Shown here one piece after another: positions 26,613 through 35,673 of a stretch of DNA of 64,000 nucleotides (position 1 is its first letter; each line of letters starts with the position of its first letter). The DNA is from Nocardiopsis sp. N85 (GTDB lineage: Bacteria > Actinomycetota > Actinomycetes > Streptosporangiales > Streptosporangiaceae). The stretch lies in NCBI RefSeq assembly GCF_028882275.1, contig NZ_JARBUT010000022.1, positions 1 through 64,000 of the forward strand. The letters are read 5' to 3'. The notes under the pieces were generated by a model. That model was not told the DNA's origin. It did not search any database and saw only the letters and a program-made list of their open reading frames with translations. A program made the position numbers and the translations under genes.

Positions 26613-27323
26613 GTGTTCACCATGATCCTGGCCGTCCTCGGCGTGCTCACGGGGCTGGGCGGACTCGCCTTCGGCGGGTACGCACTGGCCAGGGCACGTG
26701 CCATCGACGCCGACACCCGTGTCCTCGCCCAACGCGCCGTCGCATCCGCGCAGGCCGGCGGTATCGATCCATTCGCCGTGCGCGACATGGCGGTGCTCCA
26801 CTACGACGCCCTGGAGGAGATGTCCGGGGCCCGGTCCTTCTCCCTGGCGCTGCTCAACGGCGACGGGGACGGGGTGGTCGTCACCTCCATCAACGGGCGC
26901 ACCGAGTCGCGCACCTACGCCAAGGCGGTGGTGCGGGGCGAGTCCGAGACCCTGCTCAGCCCCGAGGAGTACCGCGTCGTCCGCGCCGCCCGGCTGGGCG
27001 ACGGCGTCCGTTCCACCACGCCCGTCACCCGGGTGGCCGGTCCGGTGGTACCCGAGGACGCCGAGGCACCGGTGACGGTCGTCTCCGAGCCCGAACCCGG
27101 GACCGAGCCCGGGGCGTCGGACGGGGCCGACACCGAGCCCGAGACCGGGGACCCGAAGGTGGTGGAACCGGTCGGACCGCGCGACGCGGATGTCGAGGCC
27201 GAGACGGGAACCGGAACCGGGGACCCGAAGGCGGTGGAACCGGCCGGACCGCGCGACGCTGCCGCGCCGTCGCGACACCGGACCGCGATCCGCAAGGCAC
27301 CCGAGCCGCGCCGCGAACCGTGA
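26613..27323 (+). CDS. DUF4446 protein with a repeat-expanded C-terminal tail
   Basis: The protein has 236 residues. An N-terminal membrane helix (about 4-27) precedes a DUF4446 domain (about 40-135), with DMAVLHYDALEEMSGARSFS and LLNGDGDGVVVTSINGRTESR. The tail from about 145 onward is Pro/Glu/Asp-rich and contains a 24-residue tandem repeat (GDPKVVEPVGPRDA type). GTG is preceded by TACGCT at the distance expected for a leaderless message. DUF4446 has no known function. It lies just upstream of pheA and could be cotranscribed, but pheA has its own -10-like element. Confidence 0.8.
   Translation: MFTMILAVLGVLTGLGGLAFGGYALARARAIDADTRVLAQRAVASAQAGGIDPFAVRDMAVLHYDALEEMSGARSFSLALLNGDGDGVVVTSINGRTESRTYAKAVVRGESETLLSPEEYRVVRAARLGDGVRSTTPVTRVAGPVVPEDAEAPVTVVSEPEPGTEPGASDGADTEPETGDPKVVEPVGPRDADVEAETGTGTGDPKAVEPAGPRDAAAPSRHRTAIRKAPEPRREP
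27144..27258 (+). repeat. Two-copy 43-bp direct repeat in the DUF4446 gene
   Basis: Copies at 27,144-27,186 and 27,216-27,258 differ at two positions and are spaced 72 bases apart, so the reading frame is kept. They encode repeated TGDPK(V/A)VEP(V/A)GPRDA. This is a likely site of slippage-driven length variation between strains. Confidence 0.85.
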
Positions 27324-27361
27324 CCGACCCCGGCGCCCCGGGTGCGTATAGCCTGAGCACC

Positions 27362-28309
27362 ATGCCCGACCGTTACGCCTACCTCGGCCCCGAGGGCACC
27401 TTCACCGAGGCCGCCCTGCGCGCCCTGCGCCCTGACGTGCCCGACACCGCGCGCATCCCCTGTGAAGGGGTGGCGGCGGTCTTCGACGCCGTCCGCTCCG
27501 GCGAGGTCGCCGGAGGCGTCGTTCCCTTGGAGAACTCGGTCGAGGGAGGCGTCACCTCCACCATCGCCGAACTCATCAACGGCGAACCGCTCGTCATCAG
27601 CGGCGAGACCGCGGTGCCGGTGGAGTTCGCCCTGTTCGCCCGGCCCGGTACCACCCTGGCCGACGTCAAGACGGTGGCCACCCACCCGCACGCCCTGGCC
27701 CAGTGCCGGGGCTGGCTGGGCCGCCACCTGCCCGACGCCGAGACGAACACCGTCTCCTCCACGGCCGCCGCCGCCCGCAGCGTCGCCGAGCCCGGAACGC
27801 CCTACGACGCCGCGATCTGCGCCGTCATCGCCGGGGAGCGCTACGGGCTGCACGCCCTGGCCACCGGGGTGGGCGACCGCGCCGACGCCGCCACCCGGTT
27901 CATCTACCTGTCCCGGCCGGGGCGGCCGTCCGAGCCGACCGGCACCGACCTGACCTCGGTGGTCGCGTTCATCGCCGACGACCACCCGGGCGCGCTCATC
28001 GAGGTCCTCACCCAGTTCGCCGTGCGCGGGGTCAACCTCACCCGGCTGGAGTCCCGTCCCACCGGGGACGGGCTGGGCAGCTACTGCTTCTGTATCGACG
28101 CCGAAGGTCACGTCGCCGACGCCCGCGTCGGCGAGGCCCTCATGGGACTGCGCCGGGTCTGCCGGGACGTGCGCTTCCTCGGCAGCTATCCGCGCAGCGG
28201 GCGGGCCACCGAAGTCGACCCGCCGCTGCGCCCCCGGCCCGCGACCGAGGCGGACTACGCCGCGTCGGAGCGGTGGTTGGCCCGGATCCGCTCCGGCGGG
28301 ATCGACTGA
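27362..28309 (+). CDS. pheA: Prephenate dehydratase
   Basis: The protein has 315 residues. The catalytic domain (about 4-185) has YLGPEGTFTE, GVVPLENSVEGGV and ATRFIYL with the essential Thr-Arg-Phe. The ACT regulatory domain (about 195-275) has GALIEVLTQF and the ESRP motif (LTRLESRPT) that binds phenylalanine. It converts prephenate to phenylpyruvate and is expected to be feedback-inhibited. TATAGC lies 12 bases before the ATG, giving a very short leader. It precedes serS in the same direction, as in Streptomyces. Confidence 0.95.
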   Translation: MPDRYAYLGPEGTFTEAALRALRPDVPDTARIPCEGVAAVFDAVRSGEVAGGVVPLENSVEGGVTSTIAELINGEPLVISGETAVPVEFALFARPGTTLADVKTVATHPHALAQCRGWLGRHLPDAETNTVSSTAAAARSVAEPGTPYDAAICAVIAGERYGLHALATGVGDRADAATRFIYLSRPGRPSEPTGTDLTSVVAFIADDHPGALIEVLTQFAVRGVNLTRLESRPTGDGLGSYCFCIDAEGHVADARVGEALMGLRRVCRDVRFLGSYPRSGRATEVDPPLRPRPATEADYAASERWLARIRSGGID

Positions 28310-28574
28310 CCCACCCGTCGTCACCCCGGGCGGACGGTTCTCCGATCGACGGCGGCCCCCTCCTCCGGAGCGCCGCGTCGCCGCCCCCGCGCGCCGACAC
28401 CGTCCTCGTTCCCCGGACCGCTTCGGCCGCGCGACCACCGAAGGGGCCCTCACCCCGCAGGGACGTCCGCGTCGCCGGAGGGCCCCGCCCCTCGTCTCGC
28501 GAGGGACGGCCCGGACGGCCGCCCGCGGGACCTCGGCCCCGACGAGGCGGGCGGGGGCATCCGAGGAACACGCC

Positions 28575-28760
28575 CTAGGAGTCCAGCACGTCGCCGGCCT
28601 CGCCCTCGCCCTTGAACACCCATTCCTCTTCCTCGGCCGCGGCCCGGCGCAGCTCCAGGTAGAGCGCCAAGCGCAGGGCGGTGTCCCGGGGCCGTTCGGT
28701 GTCCAGGGCCTCCAACGCGGCGCTCAGTTCCTCGGTGGTCATCTCTCTCAACGGTTTCAC
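28575..28760 (-). CDS. Small conserved-looking charged protein (61 aa)
   Basis: This 61-residue acidic helical protein begins MKPLREMTTEELSAALEALD and ends GDVLDS; the family is not recognised. GTG at 28,760 is preferred because GGGAAGGG lies seven bases upstream; an ATG at 28,787 would add nine residues. It is divergent from serS, with which it shares a 118-bp intergenic region. High coding-type codon bias supports a real gene. Confidence 0.6.
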   Translation of the reverse strand: MKPLREMTTEELSAALEALDTERPRDTALRLALYLELRRAAAEEEEWVFKGEGEAGDVLDS

Positions 28761-28878
28761 TGCCGTTCCCTTCCCGGACCTCGTCATCTCTCATGGTGAT
28801 GACGTGGTGACACCGCGTTCATGACGCGAACCCGGAAAAGATGTCGGGGCGGGCGGGCCCGGACGGTAACCTGCAAAC

Positions 28879-30141
28879 GTGATCGACCTTCGCGCTCTCC
28901 GAGAAGACCCCGAACGACTCCGTGCCTCCCAGCGGGCCCGCGGTGAGGACCCCTCCGTCGCCGACCGGCTGCTCGAACTCGACGCCGAGCGACGCTCCGC
29001 GCTCACTCGTTTCGAGACCCTGCGGGCCGAGCAGAAGAGTGTCGGCAAGTCGGTCTCCAAGGCGTCCCCCGAGGAGCGCGAGGCGCTCCTGGCCAAGGCC
29101 AAGGGGCTCGCCGCCGACGTCAAGGCGGCCGAGGCCGAGGCCGACCGCCTCGCCGGTGAACTCGCCACGGTCGTGGCGGGGATCCCCAACATCGTCGAGG
29201 AGGGCGCCCCCGAGGGCGGCGTCGACGACTTCAAGGTCCTGGACACCGTCGGCACCCCGCGCACCTTCGACTTCACCCCGCGCGACCACCTGGAACTGGG
29301 CGAGAAGCTCGGCGCCATCGACATGGAGCGCGGCGCGAAGGTGTCCGGCTCCCGCTTCTACTTCCTCACCGGCGTCGGCGCCCAGCTGGAGCTGGCCCTG
29401 CTCAACATGGCCATGAACCAGGCCGTGGCCGCCGGGTTCACCCCGATGATCCCGCCCGTCCTGGTCAAGCCCGAGACCATGGAGGGCACCGGGTTCCTCG
29501 GCTCCCACGCCGACGAGGTCTACCGGCTGCCCGCCGACGACCTGTACCTGGTGGGCACCTCCGAGGTGCCGCTGGCCGGGTACCACGCCGGGGAGATCCT
29601 GCCCGCCGACTCCCTGCCCAACCGGTACGTCGGCTGGTCGCCGTGCTTCCGCAGGGAGGCCGGCTCCTACGGCAAGGACACCCGCGGCATCATCCGGGTG
29701 CACCAGTTCAACAAGGTGGAGATGTTCGTCTACACCCACCCGGACCAGGCGCACGAGGAGCACAAGCGGCTGCTCGCCTGGGAGCGGGAGATGCTCGACA
29801 AGCTCGAACTCCCCTACCGCGTGGTCGACATCGCCGCCGGGGACCTGGGCACCAGCGCCGCCCGCAAGTACGACTGCGAGGCGTGGGTCCCCACCCAGGA
29901 GACCTACCGCGAGCTGACCTCCACCTCGAACTGCACCGAGTTCCAGGCCCGCCGCCTCAACGTGCGCTTCCGGGACGAGGACGGCAGGTCGCGCTTCGCC
30001 GCCACCCTCAACGGCACGCTCGCCACCACCCGGTGGATCGTCGCCATCCTGGAGAACCACCAGCAGGAGGACGGCTCGGTCGTCGTCCCCGAGGCGCTGC
30101 GCCCCTACCTGGGCCGTGACGTGCTGGAGCCCCTCGCCTGA
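28879..30141 (+). CDS. serS: Seryl-tRNA synthetase
   Basis: The protein has 420 residues. An N-terminal antiparallel coiled coil (about 30-105) binds the long variable arm of tRNA-Ser. The class II catalytic core follows with motif 1 around TPMIPPVLVKPETM, motif 2 SPCFRREAGSYGKDTRGIIRVHQFNKVE and motif 3 LNGTLATTRWIVAILE. It charges tRNA-Ser with serine; a tRNA-Ser(TGA) gene is elsewhere in the window. GTG is seven bases after TAACCT with no ribosome site, so the message is probably leaderless. Confidence 0.97.
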   Translation: MIDLRALREDPERLRASQRARGEDPSVADRLLELDAERRSALTRFETLRAEQKSVGKSVSKASPEEREALLAKAKGLAADVKAAEAEADRLAGELATVVAGIPNIVEEGAPEGGVDDFKVLDTVGTPRTFDFTPRDHLELGEKLGAIDMERGAKVSGSRFYFLTGVGAQLELALLNMAMNQAVAAGFTPMIPPVLVKPETMEGTGFLGSHADEVYRLPADDLYLVGTSEVPLAGYHAGEILPADSLPNRYVGWSPCFRREAGSYGKDTRGIIRVHQFNKVEMFVYTHPDQAHEEHKRLLAWEREMLDKLELPYRVVDIAAGDLGTSAARKYDCEAWVPTQETYRELTSTSNCTEFQARRLNVRFRDEDGRSRFAATLNGTLATTRWIVAILENHQQEDGSVVVPEALRPYLGRDVLEPLA

Positions 30142-30164
30142 CCCGCGACTCCGCCGCGCGAGGA

Positions 30165-30203
30165 AAGGAGCCCGTCCCCGAGAGATGAGGGGGCGGGCTC
30201 CTT
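30165..30203. terminator. Terminator between serS and bpa
   Basis: AAGGAGCCCGTCCCC pairs with GGGGCGGGCTCCTT around a short purine loop and is followed by CGCG. It separates convergent genes, 23 bp past the serS stop. Confidence 0.85.
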
Positions 30204-30218
30204 CGCGAAGGGGCCGGT

Positions 30219-30749
30219 CTACAGGTAGGGGCCCGAGACGTGCTCCTCCGCCGGGACCTGGCCAGGCTGGGCCTGGAGTCCCGCGACTCCCGGAGGCAGG
30301 GCCTTGCGCATGTTCTCCAACTGGGCGCGGGCCGCCATCTGCTGGGCGAACAGCGTGGTCTGGATGCCGTGGAACAGACCCTCCAGCCATCCCACGAGCT
30401 GTGCCTGCGCGATGCGCAGTTCGGCCTCGCTGGGGGCGGTGCCGTCGGCGAACGGCAGGGTGAGGCGGTCCAGCTCCTCGATCAGCTCGGGGGCCAGGCC
30501 GTCCTCCAACTCCTTGATGGAGGAGGTGTGGATCTCCTTGAGGCGGGTGCGGCTGGCCTCGTCGAGCGGGGCCGCCTTCACCTCCTCCAGCAACTGTCGG
30601 ATCATGCTGCCGATCCGCATCACCTTGGCGGGCTGCTCCACCATGTCGGCGAGAGAGCGGGGCCCCTCGTGATCGTCGTCGCCCTCATGCGGGTCTACGC
30701 CCACGACCAGCACCTTCGGCTGCTCCTTCGAATCGTCTGCGTTGCTCAT
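30219..30749 (-). CDS. bpa: Bacterial proteasome activator Bpa (DUF2587)
   Basis: The protein has 176 residues: a disordered acidic N-terminus, then a four-helix bundle (about 35-150; LADMVEQPAKVMRIGSMIRQ, FADGTAPSEAELRIAQAQLV). It ends in GPYL, close to the GQYL tail that docks into the proteasome alpha ring in Mycobacterium tuberculosis Rv3780. The family forms dodecameric rings that activate the 20S proteasome without ATP. The start at MSNADDSK matches the family; longer readings are arginine-rich and non-homologous. Presence implies a proteasome elsewhere in the genome. Confidence 0.92.
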   Translation of the reverse strand: MSNADDSKEQPKVLVVGVDPHEGDDDHEGPRSLADMVEQPAKVMRIGSMIRQLLEEVKAAPLDEASRTRLKEIHTSSIKELEDGLAPELIEELDRLTLPFADGTAPSEAELRIAQAQLVGWLEGLFHGIQTTLFAQQMAARAQLENMRKALPPGVAGLQAQPGQVPAEEHVSGPYL

Positions 30750-30784
30750 CTGTCCCCTTATATGGATGTCGTCGACCGTGCCCG

Positions 30785-31759
30785 TCAGCGGGTGAGCAGG
30801 ATCTTGCCGGTGTGCGCGCTCGATTCCATGACGCTGTGCGCCTCCGCCGCGTTCCGCATCGGCAGGGTGCGGTCCACGACGGGGCGGATGGCTCCTTGTT
30901 CTACCAACGGCCATACCTGCTCCAGTACTCCCGCGACGATGGCCGACTTCTCGTCGAGAGGTCGCGAACGCAGGGACGTGGCGTGCAGGGAGAGGCGTTT
31001 GGTGAGCATGCGGCCCAGATCGGCCTCCGCGGAGCGGCCGCCCATGAGGGCGATGACCACCAGCCGGCCGCCCGTGGCCAACGAGCGGAGATTGGCGTCG
31101 AGGTAGGAGCCGCCGACGATGTCGAGGATCAGGTCCGCGCCGCCGGCCTCGCGCATCCGCTCGGTGAAGTCCTCGGTGCGGTAGTTGATCGTGATCTCCG
31201 CACCGAGGTCACGGCAGAACGCCAGCTTCTCCTCGCTCCCGGCGGTGACCGCCACCCGGGCGCCCAGCGCGCGGGCGAACTGGATCGCGAACGTGCCGAT
31301 GCCGCTGCCGCCGCCGTGGACCAGGACGGTCTCCCCGGCGCGCAGGCCGCCGACCATGACCAGGTTCGACCACACCGTGCAGGCGACCTCCGGCAGGGCC
31401 GCCGCCTCGGTCACCCCCACACCCTCGGGGATCGGCAGCAGCTGACCGACCGGCACCGCCGCCCTCTCGGCGTAACCGCCCCCGGCCAGGAGCGCGCACA
31501 CCTCGTCGCCCACCGACCAGCCGGATCCCTCGGTGCCCGGACCGAGTTCCACGATCGTCCCGGAACACTCCAGGCCCGGGTACTCGGAGGCGCCGGGCGG
31601 GGGCGGGTAGTGCCCCTGCCGTTGGACGACATCGGCGCGGTTGACGGCGGTGGCGGCCACCTCGACGAGGACCTCCCCCTCGCCGGCGACGGGATCTGGG
31701 ACCTGTGACCAGGACAGGGCCTCTGGCCCTCCCGGTTCGGTGATACGGATCGCGTGCAT
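30785..31759 (-). CDS. NAD(P)H quinone oxidoreductase, zinc-free MDR family (PIG3-like)
   Basis: The protein has 324 residues. The GroES-like domain (about 20-110) lacks the zinc cysteines; the Rossmann domain carries VLVHGGGSGIGTFAIQFARALGA, with a nicotinamide-binding glycine motif. NRADVVQRQGHYPPPPGASEYPGLECSG is typical of the quinone reductase/TP53I3 branch. It probably reduces quinones or enones using NADPH. The ATG at MHAIRITEPGG is chosen because upstream readings are not family-like. It lies 35 bases upstream of the bpa start on the same strand, so the two may share a transcript. Confidence 0.88.
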   Translation of the reverse strand: MHAIRITEPGGPEALSWSQVPDPVAGEGEVLVEVAATAVNRADVVQRQGHYPPPPGASEYPGLECSGTIVELGPGTEGSGWSVGDEVCALLAGGGYAERAAVPVGQLLPIPEGVGVTEAAALPEVACTVWSNLVMVGGLRAGETVLVHGGGSGIGTFAIQFARALGARVAVTAGSEEKLAFCRDLGAEITINYRTEDFTERMREAGGADLILDIVGGSYLDANLRSLATGGRLVVIALMGGRSAEADLGRMLTKRLSLHATSLRSRPLDEKSAIVAGVLEQVWPLVEQGAIRPVVDRTLPMRNAAEAHSVMESSAHTGKILLTR

Positions 31760-31917
31760 GGGAACGACCGTATCCGCTCGGGGGATCGTGTTCGGGATGG
31801 GATGGGGGATGCTTTGCCGGGCCACTGCGGGTAAGAGTGAAACCAGGGAGCGACCCCCGCTCCCCGGCGGGGTACCCCTCTCTCCGCAGTACACCCCCTT
31901 CACGCAGGAGAACTCCG

Positions 31918-33516
31918 GTGTCACACCAGGATCAGAACGGGCCGGACGCAGGCTTCGAGGCAGAGGAGCACGACGCGTCCCCGTGGCGGCGGGCGGAGGA
32001 CGGAACCGACGACTTCGGGGCGGACGTCACCGAGCTCGCGTCGCGCCTGCCGGACGCGCCGAGCCCGCGCGAACAGTGGTTCGGCGGGGACGCCCCGCCG
32101 CCCCCGCCGTACGCCGCGCCGATTCCGCTGGAGACGGCGCACGCGCCGCTGGAGTCGCCGCGGCACCTCCCGGACGAGCCGCCCGCCGAGGAGGAGACGG
32201 AGCGCGTCCCGTCGGAGCCCGTGTCCGCGCACCCCCCGGCGGAGGACGACGATGACGCCGAGGCGGAGGTGCGAGCCGACACCGTGCGGCTGATGCCACG
32301 CGTGCGCGAGCGCCCCGGCCGCCCCGCCCCCGTCGCCGACGATCCCCTGGCCCCCCGCGACCTGCGACGCGACGCCGACGTTCCCGAACCCGAACAACTG
32401 CCGCCCCTGGAGCCGGGGGCCGACGCCGAACAGGAGCCCCCCGCCGCGGAGGCGCGGCCCGTGTCCGTGGAGCGGCCGAGGCCGGAGTACCGCCCCGCCC
32501 CCGCGCCGCTCGCGTTCCCGCCGGTGGCCCCGGAACCCCCCACCGTCCCCCCGACGCCCCCGGCCTCGGGGGTCCCGAACGAACGGCAGACCTCCGACTC
32601 CCTCAACGCCGCGACCCTGGTCCGCAACCGCCGGCAGGGACCCAGCGGCGGCTGGCGGCGCGCCGTGCACTCCGCCACCCTGGGTCTGGTCAACCCCGGG
32701 GAATCGCCCAAGGTGCTCCGCCGCCGGGAACTCGTGGCACGGGCCTGCACACCCGTCGCCACCGGCCACCACCGTGTCGCGGTCCTCAGCCTCAAGGGCG
32801 GGGTCGGCAAGACCACCACCACCGTCGCCCTCGGGGCCACCCTGGCCTCCCTGCGCGGCGACCGCGTACTGGCCGTGGACGCCAACCCCGACCGCGGCAC
32901 CCTCTCCGACAAGGTGCGGCTGGAGACCGCCGCGACCATCCGCGACCTGCTCAACGAGCGCCACCTGGTGGCCCGTTACGCCGACATCCGCGGGTTCACC
33001 TCCCAGGCGCCCAGCCGGCTGGAGATCCTCGCCTCCGACCGCGATCCCGCCGTGTCCGAGGCGTTCGGCGACGAGGACTACCGGGAGGTCGCCCGGCTCG
33101 TCGAGCACTTCTACTCCATCTGCATCACCGACTGCGGGACCGGGCTGCTGCACGCGGCGATGCGCGGCGTGCTCGGGCTGGCCGACCAGATCGTCCTGGT
33201 CAGCTCCGCCTCCGTGGACGGGGCGCGCAGTGCCAGCGCCACCCTCGACTGGCTGGAGGCGCACGGACACGAGAAACTGGTGCGCGACGCCGTCGTGGTG
33301 CTGTCCATGGTGCGCTCCGACAGCAAGAGCAGCGTCGACCTCGAACGGCTCGAAGGCCACTTCGCCTCCCGGTGCCGCACCGTCGTCCGTGTCCCCTGGG
33401 ACGGACACCTCGAAGAGGGCGCCGAGGTCGACCTCGACCGGCTCGCCCCCGCCACCCAGGACGCCTACCTCCAACTGGCGGCGACGGTAGGGGAGGGTTT
33501 CGCCCGTCAGAGGTGA
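31918..33516 (+). CDS. ParA/MinD-like ATPase with long disordered N-terminus (EspI-like)
   Basis: The protein has 532 residues. The first 250 or so are Pro/Glu/Asp/Ala-rich and presumably disordered. The ATPase domain begins near 285 with the deviant Walker A motif LKGGVGKTTTT (from about 292), and continues with VLAVDANPDRGTLSDK and CITDCGTGLLHAAM. The layout resembles EspI-type proteins associated with type VII secretion and orphan actinobacterial MinD/ParA proteins. No ESX or ParB gene is adjacent, so its cargo is unknown. GTG follows CAGGAG at good spacing. Confidence 0.8.
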   Translation: MSHQDQNGPDAGFEAEEHDASPWRRAEDGTDDFGADVTELASRLPDAPSPREQWFGGDAPPPPPYAAPIPLETAHAPLESPRHLPDEPPAEEETERVPSEPVSAHPPAEDDDDAEAEVRADTVRLMPRVRERPGRPAPVADDPLAPRDLRRDADVPEPEQLPPLEPGADAEQEPPAAEARPVSVERPRPEYRPAPAPLAFPPVAPEPPTVPPTPPASGVPNERQTSDSLNAATLVRNRRQGPSGGWRRAVHSATLGLVNPGESPKVLRRRELVARACTPVATGHHRVAVLSLKGGVGKTTTTVALGATLASLRGDRVLAVDANPDRGTLSDKVRLETAATIRDLLNERHLVARYADIRGFTSQAPSRLEILASDRDPAVSEAFGDEDYREVARLVEHFYSICITDCGTGLLHAAMRGVLGLADQIVLVSSASVDGARSASATLDWLEAHGHEKLVRDAVVVLSMVRSDSKSSVDLERLEGHFASRCRTVVRVPWDGHLEEGAEVDLDRLAPATQDAYLQLAATVGEGFARQR

Positions 33517-33529
33517 CGGGCCCCGGATT

Positions 33530-33571
33530 CCCCGGCCTCCTCGTGGGCAGTGGACGAAGAGGAGGCCGGGG
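33530..33571 (+). terminator. Terminator of the ParA-like gene
   Basis: A perfect 13-bp stem (CCCCGGCCTCCTC with its complement) closes a 16-base loop, 13 bases after the stop. The remaining 300 bases to the next gene contain no recognisable feature apart from the AAGGGG ribosome site of the stress-protein gene. Confidence 0.8.
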
Positions 33572-33872
33572 GATCCACGACCGCGCCGGGCACATTCATC
33601 GGTGCCGTGCGCACGTGGTCCGACCCGGGGCGGGACCACTGAAGGCGGGAGGGGCCGACATCGTCGACATCGGTTCCCGTGTACGCGGTGGCGTGCGCGG
33701 CCCGGTCACGGGATCGGGCGGCAGGGGCCGCACCGCACCGGCGTTCCGGTGGCGGTACCGCATTCCGGCGATACGGACCGAAGACCCTCGCATCCGCTAC
33801 CTTCTCCCCTGTGGCGTTCCCGGCTTCCGATGGTGTACTCGGTGATGATGAGTGGCTGAAAGGGGTCATGAC

Positions 33873-34799
33873 ATGGTGAACAAGGACCGCGCACCGCTCG
33901 TACTGGTGGGCGTCGACGGGTCGGACAACGCGCAGGCGGCCCTGGAATGGGCGGCGGCCGAGGCCGTCCGCAGGGATGCGCCGTTGCGGATCGTGCACGC
34001 CCTGGGCATGCCGCTGATCGTGTCCGCGTACGGTGGGCCGGTTCGGTTCGAACCGAGCGAGGAGATCCAGGGACAGGCCACCGAGGTGCTCCGGGACGCC
34101 GTGGCGCACGTCGCCAAGGTCGAACCCGCAGCGCGGACCGAGACGGTCACCGCGCTGGAGGAGGCGCCGCTGGCACTGCTGCGCCAGAGCCACCCGCACG
34201 ACCTCATCGTGATCGGCACCCGGGGCATGGGCACCGTCAAGTCGCTGTTCGTCGGGTCGGTGAGCGTCCGCGTCGCCGCACACGCGCCGTGCCCGGTCGC
34301 GGTGGTGCCCTCGCGCGAGGGGAAGCCGGCGACCACCGGCCTGAAGCGGATCGTGATCGGCGTGGACGGTTCCCCCAACGGGAACCGCGCCCTGGGCCTG
34401 GCGGTCGACCTGGCCGCCCAGAACGAGGGCGAACTCGTGGTGGTGCACAGCTGGGAGGTGCCCTACCCGTACGACCCGGTCGCCCTGACGGCCGCGGGGT
34501 ACCGGCCCCAGGAGGACCTGTTCGAGCGGCAGTCCGAGGAACTGGTGGCCGGACTGCTCGCGGAGGCCATCGACGAGCAACGCGACGACGTCGACATCGA
34601 CGTCACCGTGGTGCGTACGCAGAACGGTCCGGTGAACGCCATCCTGGAGGCGGCGGAGGGCGCCGACGCCATCGTCGTGGGCTCCCGGGGCCGCGGCACC
34701 GTCCGCGGTCTGCTCCTGGGCTCGGTCAGCCAGGGGGTGCTCCACCAATCGAAGATCCCGGTGATCGTGCTCCCCAAGCACGCCGACGAGGACGAATAG
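33873..34799 (+). CDS. Tandem universal stress protein
   Basis: The protein has 308 residues comprising two UspA domains (about 7-145 and 155-304). Each carries the ATP-binding pattern: VGVDGSDNAQAALEWA with GTRGMGTVKSLFVGSVS in the first, and IGVDGSPNGNRAL with GSRGRGTVRGLLLGSVSQG in the second. Proteins of this type are induced under hypoxia or stress in actinobacteria. ATG at 33,873 follows AAAGGGG; an overlapping ATG five bases upstream is out of frame. The gene is monocistronic, with its own terminator. Confidence 0.93.
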   Translation: MVNKDRAPLVLVGVDGSDNAQAALEWAAAEAVRRDAPLRIVHALGMPLIVSAYGGPVRFEPSEEIQGQATEVLRDAVAHVAKVEPAARTETVTALEEAPLALLRQSHPHDLIVIGTRGMGTVKSLFVGSVSVRVAAHAPCPVAVVPSREGKPATTGLKRIVIGVDGSPNGNRALGLAVDLAAQNEGELVVVHSWEVPYPYDPVALTAAGYRPQEDLFERQSEELVAGLLAEAIDEQRDDVDIDVTVVRTQNGPVNAILEAAEGADAIVVGSRGRGTVRGLLLGSVSQGVLHQSKIPVIVLPKHADEDE

Positions 34800-34806
34800 C
34801 GCGGAT

Positions 34807-34830
34807 CCCGGCGGGGTCCGCCCCGCCGGG
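34807..34830 (+). terminator. Terminator of the universal stress protein gene
   Basis: CCCGGCGGGG and CCCCGCCGGG form a perfect 10-bp stem with a four-base loop, followed by GCCTCATTTCC. It lies seven bases past the stop. Confidence 0.8.
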
Positions 34831-34833
34831 GCC

Positions 34834-35020
34834 TCATTTCCGGGCGTGGTGGAAGACGCTCCACGCGGTGCCCACACAGGAACATCACGTGCACGCTCAC
34901 GAGGATCGCCGCCCACAGCGGCCGGTCCGGCAGCCACCGGACGAGCACCGCCACGAGCAGGGAGACGGCGGACACCACCACGGGCGACGCCCTGCTCTTC
35001 TCCGGGGATTCCCTCGTCAC
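34834..35020 (-). pseudogene. Frameshifted small membrane protein
   Basis: GTG at 35,020 overlaps the stop of the VOC gene as GTGA. The frame encodes a charged N-terminus and two hydrophobic helices (VVVSAVSLLVAVLVRWLP and LWAAILVSVHVMF). The frame then runs antisense into the stress-protein gene. A one-base shift after HVMF instead gives CVGTAWSVFHHARK and a stop at 34,834, which looks like a natural C-terminus. Either a real frameshift or a sequencing error is possible. The family is not recognised. Confidence 0.4.
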
Positions 35021-35391
35021 ACGGCGTCGTACTCCAGGCAGAAGGGGTGCCCGGCGGGGTCCGCGTACACACGGAACCAGACGCGGTCCCCGTCCTCCTC
35101 GACCCGCAGCCGCGTCGCGCCCATCTCCAGCACCCGCTTCTCGGCGGAGGTGATGTCCTCGACCCACACGTCGAGGTGCGCCTGCTGCGGTCTTCCCGGA
35201 TCCGGCCACGCGGGCGGTCGGTGGCCATCGACCTTCTGGAACGCGATGACCGGCCATTCCTCTCGGTCCCCGATCACCACCCAGTCGCCGTCCCGTAGGC
35301 TGACGGGTCTTCCCAGCAGCTCGGCGTAGAACGCCGCCAGAGCCTCGGGGTCGGAACAGTCGTAGACGAAGGTGTGCAGCCGTCCGATCAT
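35017..35391 (-). CDS. VOC-superfamily (glyoxalase-like) protein
   Basis: The protein has 124 residues formed by two beta-alpha-beta-beta-beta modules. Typical motifs are FVYDCSDPEALAAFYAELLGRP, HLDVWVEDITSAEKRVLEMGA and the C-terminal YADPAGHPFCLEYDAV with a metal-ligand glutamate. The family includes glyoxalases, dioxygenases and drug-binding proteins; the substrate is not predictable. Its stop overlaps the start of a small, apparently broken membrane-protein gene. Confidence 0.9.
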   Translation of the reverse strand: MIGRLHTFVYDCSDPEALAAFYAELLGRPVSLRDGDWVVIGDREEWPVIAFQKVDGHRPPAWPDPGRPQQAHLDVWVEDITSAEKRVLEMGATRLRVEEDGDRVWFRVYADPAGHPFCLEYDAV

Positions 35392-35673
35392 GCCCGCAGC
35401 CTTCCACGCCCACCCGTGCCCTGTCGACGGTCCGACCCATCCCGTGTCCTTCGCGGGTCGGGCCCGGATCCGGGCCCGCGACGCCGCCGAGGACCTTCGC
35501 GCGGTGCCACGGCCGTGAGCAAGACCGGCGGTCCGAGCCCCGGGGCCAGTCCCGGAGGCCTCTCCCCCTCGGTCACCCCAGGGCTGGCGGCTCTTTCCCG
35601 GAAGGCGGAACCTGGAACCGCTCCGTCGACACCTCGGCCGAACCGCGGTCTCCTCCGCACGTCGCGGAGGGCA

